A stretch of 64,000 nucleotides of DNA. Origin: JABWCQ01 sp964587105. GTDB lineage: Bacteria; Electryoneota; RPQS01. Below, one piece after another: positions 49,756-57,879 of this stretch. The number at the start of each line of letters is the position of its first letter. Positions within the stretch are counted from its first letter, which is position 1. Position numbers and translations under genes: made by a program. Location: assembly GCA_964587105.1 (NCBI GenBank), contig CAZPKG010000009.1, positions 88,529 through 152,528 on the forward strand, in the 5' to 3' direction. Under the pieces are notes generated by a model that searched no databases, was not told the DNA's origin, and saw nothing but the letters and a program-made list of their open reading frames with translations.

Positions 49756-50418
49756 CTATCCCTTCACTAACATGAACGACATGCCATCGTAGCCTTTTGA
49801 GCCGACGGTTTGAATCGCCGTGACAGACAGGCGCGCTTCGTTCTTTACGTATTCGTTCATGCGCCGCACGCCTTGTGACATGGGTGAATTGCTGTCATGA
49901 TTGATGACGTCGCCGTCTCGGATCACGTTGTCCACCACAATCAGCGTCCCCGGATGCGACATGTCGAGCGCGTGCTTGACATAGTGAACGTTGTTTTCTT
50001 TGTCCGCATCGATAAAGATAAAATCAAAGACCTTACCTTCGCTTTTCAAGTTTGGCAGAGTGTCCAACGCCGCGCCGAGCCTTAATTCAATCTTATCCGC
50101 AAAACCTGCGCGGGCGAACGCTTCGTTTGCCACTGTGGCGTGCTTTGGATCCACCTCAAGCGTGATGACTTTCCCATCGTTCGGCAGCGCACGTGCAAGC
50201 AAGATCGCGCTGTATCCGCCGAGCGTGCCAATCTCCAGAACATGCTTGGCCTTCATCGCGCTTGCGACTATTTGCAGGAGCTTGCCCTCAAGCGGCGACA
50301 CTTGAATTGCAGGCAAGCCTTTGGCCTCCTGCTCCTTCACCACCCAATCGAGCAGTGGATCGGCGTCAACAAACAACCCCTCAAGATATGAATCTACCGA
50401 ATCCCACAGATGCTGCAT
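49756..50418 (-). CDS. Class I SAM-dependent O-methyltransferase
   Basis: A 220-residue O-methyltransferase of the caffeoyl-CoA/catechol type (family 3). Landmarks: the SAM-binding VLEIGTLGGYSAILLARALP (about residues 60-79), VITLEVDPKHA with the acidic residue for the ribose, FDFIFIDADKENNVHYV with the metal-binding Asp, and LIVVDNVIRDGDVINHD, where the D-N pair completes the metal site. These enzymes methylate catechol-like hydroxyls using a divalent metal. It starts 1 base after the upstream secreted-protein gene stop, and its stop is 3 bases before the DUF1330 start, so the three are tightly coupled. Confidence 0.9.
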   Translation of the reverse strand: MQHLWDSVDSYLEGLFVDADPLLDWVVKEQEAKGLPAIQVSPLEGKLLQIVASAMKAKHVLEIGTLGGYSAILLARALPNDGKVITLEVDPKHATVANEAFARAGFADKIELRLGAALDTLPNLKSEGKVFDFIFIDADKENNVHYVKHALDMSHPGTLIVVDNVIRDGDVINHDSNSPMSQGVRRMNEYVKNEARLSVTAIQTVGSKGYDGMSFMLVKG

Positions 50419-50419
50419 A

Positions 50420-50989
50420 CTATTCCTTTATCCGCCCCAAACGGAATTGGCTTTTGAGAGTTTCTCGTCCCGCATTTTCATACAATACTTTTTTTGTCAG
50501 CACCAACGAATCCTGCCGCGTTGAATCGGGAAACGAAAGATATAAAATGTTGGTGAACTGCGCGCTTCGATTGCCCTCTTGACCGGGCCGCTGAACAATG
50601 ATTGTGCGTCCGTTGGCTGTTTGATGTTTGGCCCACACGATCCAACCGGCGCCATCCATCGTCATACGTCTGCCACCTTTTGCGACACTAACGTGTTCAG
50701 TGACGGTCTGCGATTCGCCACCCTCATCCCAATCGGTTTCCGTCAACTCAAATCCGCTTTCAGTTTCCGTGACAATCCATTCAATATCCGTGCTCGATTG
50801 CACACTGTCATTGTCGCCGAAAAACGTCAACATCACCCCCGACCATTTCCCGACCATCAATTCAAGATCGGCTTTCGACACCGTCGTGTTGGCGTTTTCA
50901 GGTTGCGCTTGGACGAAGACGAGGGAGGAGAGGAGAAGTGTTGTAACACAAATCAGACTACAGTTTAGAAAGTGTTTGCAGATACTCAT
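50420..50989 (-). CDS. Secreted lipocalin-like protein
   Basis: A 189-residue protein with a signal peptide (MSICKHFLNCSLICVTTLLL ... VQAQ). The mature part begins ELMVGKWSGVMLTFFGDND and has a run of beta strands (IEWIVTETESGFELTETDW, RMTMDGAGWIVWAKHQT), a layout seen in DUF1579/lipocalin-like secreted proteins. No catalytic residues are apparent. ATG 50989 lies inside hicA, giving a 32-base overlap, and the methyltransferase gene begins 1 base after the stop. Expression is therefore tied to the toxin-antitoxin pair upstream, which is unusual. Confidence 0.7.
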   Translation of the reverse strand: MSICKHFLNCSLICVTTLLLSSLVFVQAQPENANTTVSKADLELMVGKWSGVMLTFFGDNDSVQSSTDIEWIVTETESGFELTETDWDEGGESQTVTEHVSVAKGGRRMTMDGAGWIVWAKHQTANGRTIIVQRPGQEGNRSAQFTNILYLSFPDSTRQDSLVLTKKVLYENAGRETLKSQFRLGRIKE

Positions 50990-51191
50990 CAATAGACAAA
51001 TTTATCTCAGTAAGAATGTCCCTTAACAAGGGCCTTGTCAAATCGCGCCCCGCATGATTTGGTACTGCTGTACCTCTCCCGTCAGGATGCCGGAAGATAA
51101 CGTGGCTTCCTTTCTGTCTTACACGTTCGAATCCGAGTTTTCGTAGTACACGCTCGAAGGTCTTAAAATCAACCACGGGCAACTTTGTCAT
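50958..51191 (-). CDS. hicA: HicA family mRNA interferase toxin
   Basis: A 77-residue HicA toxin starting at ATG 51191. Family hallmarks: the LRKLGFERVRQKGSHVIFRH segment with the catalytic His in GSHVIF (about residues 28-33), followed by PNHAGRDLTRPLLRDIL. HicA is a small double-stranded-RNA-binding-like fold that cleaves mRNA until bound by HicB. It overlaps hicB by 4 bases (ATGA), with hicB first. Its stop lies within the next gene. A longer frame up to 51266 exists but is not supported by any start site. Confidence 0.93.
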   Translation of the reverse strand: MTKLPVVDFKTFERVLRKLGFERVRQKGSHVIFRHPDGRGTAVPNHAGRDLTRPLLRDILTEINLSIDEYLQTLSKL

Positions 51192-51424
51192 GCCGAAAGT
51201 TCTATCTGTTGAAGCCCAATGAATCGGGGAATGTCTTCTTCGTCCGGATGGAACTCTTCTATGCACAACTCAAGAACCTCCTTGAGGTTCACCTGCAATT
51301 CATCCAATGTCGCTGCTTGTGTGTGGGCTCCGCGAATGCCTATCACGGAACCAATGTACATTTTACTTTCCGCGTCGTACTCAACTACGGCAGTATAGAT
51401 CTTATTGTGACCGTTGGTTGGCAT
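51188..51424 (-). CDS. hicB: HicB family antitoxin, short form
   Basis: A 78-residue HicB antitoxin with AGGAAG before its ATG. The N-terminal degenerate RNase H-like domain is clear: IYTAVVEYDAESKMYIGSVI, IRGAHTQAATLDELQVNLKE, VLELCIEEF. The C-terminal DNA-binding domain (HTH or ribbon-helix-helix) found in longer HicB proteins is missing, as the chain ends about 10 residues after HPDEEDIPRF. It should still bind HicA but may not autoregulate its promoter. hicA overlaps by 4 bases downstream. Confidence 0.92.
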   Translation of the reverse strand: MPTNGHNKIYTAVVEYDAESKMYIGSVIGIRGAHTQAATLDELQVNLKEVLELCIEEFHPDEEDIPRFIGLQQIELSA

Positions 51425-51448
51425 ATTTGGCTTCCTAATAATATATCC

Positions 51449-52708
51449 TCACGTCTTCAATTCCTTTTTCCTTGCAGCCGGGAACAATACGTTGTTCAAA
51501 ATCAGCCGATAGCCGGGCGAATTTTTGTGCAGCGCGAGTTGGGTGGGCGGGTCGCCGACCTGATGGCGGTAGTCTTCGGGGTCGTGGCCGCCGTAGAATG
51601 TCCAGAAGCCTTGACCGAATTTTCCGTGAATGTATTTTATCTCATCTGAGCCTTCGCGCTGCGCGAGCACCGTTACGCTCGGTTTCAGATATTCCTTATG
51701 AAACGCCGTCGTTTGGCCCAAGAATCCCTTGACAACGTTCGTGTGGCACTGCGTGAGCATCGTCGGAATCGGATCGAACTTCGCCGAGAAATCAAACAGC
51801 GTGAAATAATCCCCTTCTCCGCCTTGCGCGAGGATCCCCGACGTCGGACTTACATCAATCGAGGAAAACTCATACACCATCGGGTCGGTGATCAAGTTGT
51901 AATTTTGAAATGCGAGCGCGTTGCCGTAGTCCATTTTGCTGGCGAAATTCGGATCTATCGCGTCACCGTCAAACACCGGCGCGCAAATATCTGTCGCCGC
52001 CGCCGCAAGCGAAATGTCATAGCTGTCCGTCGCGCTGCACATCGCGAACAAAAATCCGCCGCGCCCCATGTAGCTCTTCAACGTGCGCGCCACCGCGAGC
52101 TTCATGTCAGAGACCTTATTGAAGCCCAACGATTTCGCCGAAGCTTCCTCCTGCTGCACCTGCCGCTGGTACCAATCGGCGTTGCGGTACATCGAGTAGA
52201 ATTTTCCGTACTGCCCCGTGAAATCCTCGTGATGCAAATGCACCCATTCATATTTCGAGAGTTTACCGTCAAGAATCTCTTGATCGTAAATCACGTCGAA
52301 CGGAATTTCCGCATAGGTCAAGGCAAGATTCACCGCGTCGTCCCACGGCCCCTCGCGCACGTCGTCCGGCGCGTAAATCGCAACTTTGGTCGCCTTTTCG
52401 AGCAGCACGACTTCCATGTTCGCGTTTTCAATTTCGAGATAGATGTCCGCCGCGTTGCCGGCGTTCTCCGCCTTCACGCCGCGCAGTCGGCAATCGTTGG
52501 CGATGCTCTCGTCGGAGTCCATCATGAAACTGCCGCCGCGATAGTTCAACAGCCACTCGACTTTGATCCCTTTTTCCAATGCGTCGTAGGCAATGCCATA
52601 CGCTTTCAAGTGATCCGTCTGCGACAGATCCATCGGAATCAGAAGTTTTTGAGCGAACGCGGGAAGTGCAAACAGGGAGAGAGCGAGAAGGAAAAAGAGT
52701 TTGTTCAT
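51449..52708 (-). CDS. Secreted protein of the asparagine synthetase B-like FCB family
   Basis: A 419-residue protein with a signal peptide (MNKLFFLLALSLFALPAFA). It opens QKLLIPMDLSQTDHLKAYGI and continues KGIKVEWLLNYRGGSFMMD, the hallmark of a conserved FCB-group family that databases often label asparagine synthetase B, although it has no visible synthetase domain. LHHEDFTGQYGKFY, GRGGFLFAMCSATDSYDISL with a Cys in a nucleophile-elbow-like turn, and HGKFGQGFWTFYGGHDPEDY suggest a class I glutamine-amidotransferase-like or ThuA-like fold. The enzymatic role is unknown. It is 24 bases upstream of hicB on the same strand, so they may be co-transcribed. Confidence 0.78.
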   Translation of the reverse strand: MNKLFFLLALSLFALPAFAQKLLIPMDLSQTDHLKAYGIAYDALEKGIKVEWLLNYRGGSFMMDSDESIANDCRLRGVKAENAGNAADIYLEIENANMEVVLLEKATKVAIYAPDDVREGPWDDAVNLALTYAEIPFDVIYDQEILDGKLSKYEWVHLHHEDFTGQYGKFYSMYRNADWYQRQVQQEEASAKSLGFNKVSDMKLAVARTLKSYMGRGGFLFAMCSATDSYDISLAAAATDICAPVFDGDAIDPNFASKMDYGNALAFQNYNLITDPMVYEFSSIDVSPTSGILAQGGEGDYFTLFDFSAKFDPIPTMLTQCHTNVVKGFLGQTTAFHKEYLKPSVTVLAQREGSDEIKYIHGKFGQGFWTFYGGHDPEDYRHQVGDPPTQLALHKNSPGYRLILNNVLFPAARKKELKT

Positions 52709-52727
52709 CTAAATTTGAAGTAAGGCT

Positions 52728-52752
52728 ACATCCGCAGGGGATGCCGCCGCGT
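52728..52752 (+). repeat. P4-like palindrome variant
   Basis: CATCC-GCAGG-GGATG followed by CCGCCGCGTAATCG. Compare GCACCCGCAGCGGGTGC followed by CGCCGCGT at 33636: the C-G pair in the arm is T-A here on both sides, while the right flank is the same. Confidence 0.65.
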
Positions 52753-52757
52753 AATCG

Positions 52758-53264
52758 CTAAACTTGGGGGTCGCGTGGCCGTTGACGTTCGAGACGCTTT
52801 TCGCGTGCGTGCACCAATTCGCGCGGAATCGTGAGCATCAACACATGAAAGATAAGTCCGGACGTGACGGCAATGAACAGTTGGCGGAAGCCGATCTCCC
52901 ACGTCATTACATAGTAATAGAACGTGTAAAGCGAGAGCGGCAGAAGTATCAGAATACTGGTGAACGTGCCGGGTGAATAGCGGCTCGAAGAAATTGAAAG
53001 CGCGATATGAAACCACGCGTTTACAAACAGCAGGCCCATGGCGGGCATCGAGAACCACATTTGCTCAAGGCCGACGTACCCCACTGCGCCGTAGATCGGC
53101 CAACCGAGCAGAACATTCAATACAAATGCGAATTTGCCGTTGATCGGCGAGGACGCGCTTTCGCTCTTGAAGACGTCCTGATTGAACCACGGCAGAAATC
53201 CGCCGGGAAAAACATACTCCTCGAATTGATGGAGCATCAGCGCTGGAAGCGCAACCCAGAACAC
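52758..53264 (-). CDS. HXXEE domain membrane protein
   Basis: A membrane protein of at least 168 residues with the HXXEE motif (HQFEEYVFPGGF, residues 12-23), a family of small polytopic proteins with a conserved His and two Glu, of unknown function. Four or five hydrophobic segments follow (FAFVLNVLLGWPIYGAVGYV, MPAMGLLFVNAWFHIALSIS, ILILLPLSLYTFYYYVMT, LFIAVTSGLIFHVLMLTI) and the tail is basic. The true start is probably somewhat upstream: in-frame codons reading PLAELFEWIYKHPQW continue to about 53312, and a CTG there is a possible start. GTG 53264 is a conservative choice. Confidence 0.75.
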   Translation of the reverse strand: MFWVALPALMLHQFEEYVFPGGFLPWFNQDVFKSESASSPINGKFAFVLNVLLGWPIYGAVGYVGLEQMWFSMPAMGLLFVNAWFHIALSISSSRYSPGTFTSILILLPLSLYTFYYYVMTWEIGFRQLFIAVTSGLIFHVLMLTIPRELVHAREKRLERQRPRDPQV

Positions 53265-53332
53265 CCATTGTGGATGCTTGTAAATCCATTCAAATAATTC
53301 AGCCAGGGGAATTTCTCTTTTTGTAAAGGTGC

Positions 53333-55219
53333 TTAAGAAATCTTGTTTGCCAGCACGCGCGCTTTGCGGCGGGCCTGTTCAAGATAGAGCGAGCGTGGAT
53401 AATCGACCAGATAATCCTGCAATAGCTTTAAGGCTTGGTCTTCCTGTTTCAGATCGTCAAGCGTGATCACCGCGATTAAGTATTTCGCGCGCGGTAAATC
53501 CATTGACTCGGAAAAGCTTTCGACAAACTGATTCAGTGCGGCAATCGCCTCTGTCGGTTTTCCGGACGCCCGCAACTCTTCGGCTTCTTTAATGCGGCTC
53601 CATTCTGCCAACCGCCCGTATTTCAAACCGGACGCCGCTTCCCCGTACTTTTGCGCCGCAATTTCGTGGTTCTGTCTGAACTCTGCATAATCCGCATCGG
53701 CGAAGGCGCGCATAGCGCCATGAAATCCGCCGCCGCTCAACAGCGCCTGATAGAGTATCGCGTCATTAAACGTCGTGTTCTGCGTGCTGCCTTTCAGGAT
53801 CGAATCGAGCGCCGCTTCGGCGAGCTTCGTGGAGTCGCGCCACATATTCGCACGCGCAATGCGCATCAGCACCGCCGCCAAATCATCCGTGATATCGCCG
53901 CGCAGCGGAGTCACCGCTTTGCTCCAAGCCTCAATTGCCGCGCCGTATTCACCCATATAGGCGTGCGCGTCGCCTATGCGCATACCCGCTCGCTGCTTGA
54001 GCGGCGGCTTCGTGCGCTGAAAGATTCCGGTGTATTCCACCAACGCATCCTGCGGACGGTTCTCGTGCTCAAGCAGAATTTCAGCAATGCGAAAACGCGC
54101 TTCTTCAAGCTCCGGCGATTTCGTCCGCCCCGCGATGAAGCGCTCATAGGCCGCCTTGGCTTCGACGTTGTTGCCTTTGGCTTCCAAACATTGTGCCAAA
54201 CCAAGCTCCGCCTTTTCCGCAAACTGATCGGCAGGTTTCCAAGCAAGCACCTTTTCAAATCCCCGCTGCGCAAGATTAATTTCACCTTCCGCAAGCAACT
54301 GCTGCGCGGTCGTCAACACACTAATACCGCCCGCCTCAGACAGCGAGTCCGCCGTAATCGTGGCGTCCAGCGATTTGGCAAGCTGCCCGGCTTTCATCGT
54401 GTAACCCGCATACATCCGCCAAACTGTCGGATCCTTGCGGTCACGTTTGATGGCTTGATCGAGCGTACTCATCACCGTTTGCTCCACCGTCGAATCGTCG
54501 GGAAAGCGGGCCAAATAACTTTGCGCAATCTGCCACGCGGTCGGCGACGTCTTCGTATAAAGCAACAGTTCTTCCGTCGCGCCGGCAAAGTTCATTTGCG
54601 CCTGCAAACTGGACGCGAGTTCGAGCGCCATGTAGGTCGGCACTTTTTCTTCTTTGCGGTATTCGCGAATCAGTTTTTCGCTCTCCTCCCACCGACGGTT
54701 GCGATGCAGCACCGAAATCAACGCACGCAACGCATCGGGGTTGTGCGGTTGCGTCGCGAGCGCGCTGCGCCAAATCTTCCACGCCTCGTCTTCGTCTTCG
54801 CGCGCAAGCTTCACTTCACCGAGCGCGAGCGTCAATTGAAATGAACTTGACGGATCCTGCCACGGCACGATGTCGCCGCGCATTTCTGCTTTCAATGTTT
54901 GCTCGCGTAAGAACGCTTCAGCATCATCGAACCTGCGCAACTGAATATGGCAATTGGGTATCGCCGCAATTGCAGGAGCATTAAACGGCGCGGCCTTCAG
55001 CACCTCCTGCCAAGCCGCGAGCGCAGCGTCAAAATTCCCGCGTTGCTCTTCACGGCGTGCGCGATCCATTTGCACCTGCTCCATCGTGCGTTGCGGCGGA
55101 GCTTTCTTCGGCGGTTGGCCCGGTTGATTCGGCTGCTGCGGCTCGACAATAATCTGCTGCGCCTGTACAGGAGCAAGCGCGAGCAGCACGACCATCACTA
55201 TATATAGGAAAGAGGTCAT
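53333..55219 (-). CDS. Secreted tetratricopeptide-repeat protein
   Basis: A 628-residue protein with a signal peptide (MTSFLYIVMVVLLALAPVQA) and then a Gln/Pro-rich linker (QPNQPGQPPKKAPPQR). The rest is helical with multiple TPR-type pairs, for instance REEQRGNFDAALAAWQEVLK, IQLRRFDDAEAFLREQTL, AKGNNVEAKAAYERFIAGR, ASGKPTEAIAALNQFVESF and EDQALKLLQDYLVDYPRSLY. Such proteins act as scaffolds in the periplasm. The ATG at 55219 overlaps the stop of the sorting-domain gene upstream (ATGA), so the two form an operon. A long antisense frame (53651-54844) is a shadow. Confidence 0.87.
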   Translation of the reverse strand: MTSFLYIVMVVLLALAPVQAQQIIVEPQQPNQPGQPPKKAPPQRTMEQVQMDRARREEQRGNFDAALAAWQEVLKAAPFNAPAIAAIPNCHIQLRRFDDAEAFLREQTLKAEMRGDIVPWQDPSSSFQLTLALGEVKLAREDEDEAWKIWRSALATQPHNPDALRALISVLHRNRRWEESEKLIREYRKEEKVPTYMALELASSLQAQMNFAGATEELLLYTKTSPTAWQIAQSYLARFPDDSTVEQTVMSTLDQAIKRDRKDPTVWRMYAGYTMKAGQLAKSLDATITADSLSEAGGISVLTTAQQLLAEGEINLAQRGFEKVLAWKPADQFAEKAELGLAQCLEAKGNNVEAKAAYERFIAGRTKSPELEEARFRIAEILLEHENRPQDALVEYTGIFQRTKPPLKQRAGMRIGDAHAYMGEYGAAIEAWSKAVTPLRGDITDDLAAVLMRIARANMWRDSTKLAEAALDSILKGSTQNTTFNDAILYQALLSGGGFHGAMRAFADADYAEFRQNHEIAAQKYGEAASGLKYGRLAEWSRIKEAEELRASGKPTEAIAALNQFVESFSESMDLPRAKYLIAVITLDDLKQEDQALKLLQDYLVDYPRSLYLEQARRKARVLANKIS

Positions 55220-56673
55220 TTCGTTAGGGTTATGGGAATCACGCGCGATTCGGTCGTGGTGGCGAGCCTGAGAAAGTACTTTCCACTGGCAAAGTCATCG
55301 GCACTCCAGGATGTTCTATGCGTCCCCGCAGTTACAAAATCATCAGCCAATACATTCACTTCGCGGCCCAGCACGTCATACACGGCAAGCTTGACAGGTC
55401 CCGCGTGCGCAAGTTGATACTCAATTGTGGAAGTCGCGTTAAACGGATTCGGATAGGCCCGCAGGTCAATTGCACCCGGCAACTCCGGTGGCGTACCCTC
55501 CGCATCGAGCAATTCATCCAATGGAAACGCAGCGATCTGTGCCCCGCCGCCATATGAGCCGTCGGTCGTGACCTCCGTGAAAGCATACACGAGCGAGCCG
55601 GAAATTTCTTTCATGATCAGCCCGTTCAACAAGTGGTTATCAGCCACTTCCTGCGTGTGCAAATTGGAGTTGAACGTTCCGTCTGATTCTAATCCGAAAA
55701 ACCAGAACTCCATATTGTCATTGCCACGAATGAACGCCGAGAGCACAAAGCGCGCGTCGTGCGTGCGCAAGATTCCCCAACTCGTAATGTAGCTTTGCGG
55801 CGCGAGCGGTCCCGGATCCCACGGCGGAGTATCGGTCACGGTGTTGCCGTCGTAGGTGGATAACCACACGCGAAAATCAATCACCGGCGGCGTCGGCGAT
55901 ACCGAGCCCGCCATGAATGTCAAGATTCCGTTTTCATAGAAGTAAGCCGAACCCGAAGGACTTTCACCTGATTCAAGCTGGTTCGTGCGCAGTTCCACGC
56001 TGTCGCTGAAGAAACCGTTCGTGTCAAACAGATACAAAACGGTGCGCATCGTCCAGCGCGATTGACTGAACGTCGCTTGCTGCGACACTAAATGCGGCGA
56101 TCCGTCCACGTCATATGAGAAATACGACTCTCCAAGCGCCAGCGTATCCGAACCCAGCAATTGGCCGTCAGAACTGAAACGGAACACTTGTTGACCCACG
56201 CTGAAATCACGCGACGAAATAAAGTAACCGTCCGCGAGTTTCATAAATCTCGGAAAGAAGGCAGGGTTCACAACAAATTCATCCAGCAACGTCCCCTCCG
56301 GGGAGTGAAACTGGACCTCGGTTTCGGCAAGTCATTCGTGGTAGATCATTTTCGCCCACGCGCCGCTTGTGAGCGTTTGATACTCAACTCGCGGCGGACA
56401 GCTTACAATTCCCGTATCTTGAATATCCAATGTGTCGCGCGCACCAACCAAATTTCCCGTCATGTCAACATGCTGGCCGTACGCGCCGATCCAATCTACG
56501 TTCGCGCTTGCCCACGTGCAATAGAGTTGATTTTGATCTGTCAGAACAACTGTTGGAAAGAAGAAGCGCTCGTCCGTTTCGGCATCCATGCGTACGGGAC
56601 CAAACTGCAACTGTGCCCGAGCCGTAAACGATAGTAGGCAGAGCGACAACAACATGGCATAAAATTTGGTCAT
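55216..56673 (-). pseudogene. Type IX sorting-domain protein split by in-frame TGA
   Basis: The frame runs from ATG 56673 (signal peptide MTKFYAMLLSLCLLSFTARA) for 113 residues to a TGA at 56332-56334, then continues in the same frame without a shift for about 370 residues to the stop at 55216. Across the TGA the translation reads KMIYHE-stop-LAETEVQFHSPEGTLLDEF, with normal composition on both sides. The downstream part carries a beta-propeller-like region and a C-terminal sorting domain (RAYPNPFNATSTIEYQLA, SGKYFLRLATT). As one protein it would have about 484 residues. The 3' part alone has only TTG/GTG starts and no signal peptide. A recent nonsense mutation, assembly error or read-through are all possible. 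Confidence 0.8.
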
Positions 56674-56682
56674 AAATTCCCT

Positions 56683-57879
56683 TTACAATTTGAAACAAAC
56701 GCACCAACAGCCGTTTGCGGCCAAACTCGAATCCGTGGCCAACGTGCACGCGACATAGACTTCGTCGCCGAATTTCGTCGCGCAAAATTCCTGAATCGAT
56801 TCATCAACCGGCGTCACCGCGTTGCCGTACTTCGCCCAGAAGCCTTCGCTATCTTGGGCGAGCAAAACAATCTCCATTTCGTCCTCGCCCTCGGACAGAG
56901 CCGCCAATAACGGAAATTGATCACCCGTCGCAACCGCGCGGCAGGCGACGGCCTTCACTCCGCTGAACGGCCGAATCTTCGATTGATGAGTCGAACTTAA
57001 TTTCGCGTTGACTACAATATTCGTTTCGACGACGGCATCATCCTGAGCGACATTGTAGCCGCTCACGATTAGCAGTTCGTCATCATGAACCGTGTAGTCC
57101 GTGCCGAAACATGTCTTGCGGTCAAAACCGCGCTTGATCACCGTGCTGTCTACCCAACTGCACGCGCGCCCAATCTCATATACGCGAAACTCGTCGTCCA
57201 TGGCTTTCACGAGCGTGACGCTGTTGCCGGTCACTCCAACAAAATCAGGATTGGGAATATCGAGCGTGTCGCGGCTGAGTTCATGGCACAGTCGGTCAAT
57301 CCAAACCGTGATTAACCCGAACTCGGTGGAGCTGCTGTGAACGATCAGGTAGATCGAATCAACTTTGATTGGATAGGTTTGCACCGCCGGAGCGGCCAGC
57401 CACGCGGCTTCGCGCTTGCCTGTGCTATCCAGAAAGTACATGAAGCACTCCTGAATACAGCTATGGGCCACAAACGTCGCCGTGCTGTTATTCGTGAGCG
57501 TCCAACGTTCCAATTCCGGAATACACTGCACGTATTTGCGGTCGATGAAGGCATAGCTCTTCGCCGAATCGAACTTCTGCGTCTGGCTATTGAGGCTCGC
57601 TCCCGCGCCGCCGATGCTGTCGTGATAGAACTCCACCCACTGACAATTTAGTGAGCCGTCGTCCTGAATCACAAATCGCGGCGTGAAAATCTGTTCCGCT
57701 CCGCCGCAGTCGATCCGGCTCATCACCGGCCCGCGTCCGCAACCAATTGCCAATAACAATCCTATGATTGTGAGCGCTCGCGTCAGCGCATTCCCCCCCG
57801 CGAGCGGGGGGGCAAGGGGGGGTCTCAACTCAGCATTTGCCGCGTTTCGTTCGGCGTTATTGCCACTTTGACAGAGCAT
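56683..57879 (-). CDS. Probable lipoprotein, start uncertain
   Basis: A frame of up to 398 residues. The first 36 (MLCQSGNNAERNAANAELRP and on) are encoded over the end of the upstream gene and a P1-like repeat at 57791-57826, so translation may really begin near ALTRALTIIGLLLAIGCGRG, which is a lipoprotein signal ending in a lipobox Cys. The mature part has about 14 Cys and a repetitive beta architecture (VDSIYLIVHSSSTEFGLITV, DDELLIVSGYNVAQDDAVVE, FPLLAALSEGEDEMEIVLLA), suggesting a propeller. Its end resembles that of the split protein just downstream (DESIQEFCATKFGDEVYVAC). No family recognised. Confidence 0.65.
   Translation of the reverse strand: MLCQSGNNAERNAANAELRPPLAPPLAGGNALTRALTIIGLLLAIGCGRGPVMSRIDCGGAEQIFTPRFVIQDDGSLNCQWVEFYHDSIGGAGASLNSQTQKFDSAKSYAFIDRKYVQCIPELERWTLTNNSTATFVAHSCIQECFMYFLDSTGKREAAWLAAPAVQTYPIKVDSIYLIVHSSSTEFGLITVWIDRLCHELSRDTLDIPNPDFVGVTGNSVTLVKAMDDEFRVYEIGRACSWVDSTVIKRGFDRKTCFGTDYTVHDDELLIVSGYNVAQDDAVVETNIVVNAKLSSTHQSKIRPFSGVKAVACRAVATGDQFPLLAALSEGEDEMEIVLLAQDSEGFWAKYGNAVTPVDESIQEFCATKFGDEVYVACTLATDSSLAANGCWCVCFKL
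57791..57826 (-). repeat. Palindromic repeat family P1, diverged copy
   Basis: CCCCCCCG-CGAG-CGGGGGGG followed by CAAGGGGGGGTCTC. On the minus strand it reads GAGACCCCCCCTTGCCCCCCC then the hairpin, matching the flank order of copy 2 (CCCCCCTTAATCCCCCC) but with a different arm. It lies within the 5' end of the lipoprotein frame. Confidence 0.55.

Noticed and set aside
51698..52723. 341-residue plus-strand frame opposite the FCB-family secreted protein
   Set aside because: Arg/His-rich shadow; the opposite frame has a signal peptide and matches a known protein family.
53651..54844. 397-residue plus-strand frame opposite the TPR gene
   Set aside because: Arg/Phe-rich shadow without start site; the TPR pattern is on the minus strand.
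56332..56334. Selenocysteine codon at the in-frame TGA
   Set aside because: The protein type is not a known selenoprotein, the residue is in a surface-loop context, and I see no obvious bacterial SECIS-like hairpin just after the codon. Mutation or sequence error is simpler.
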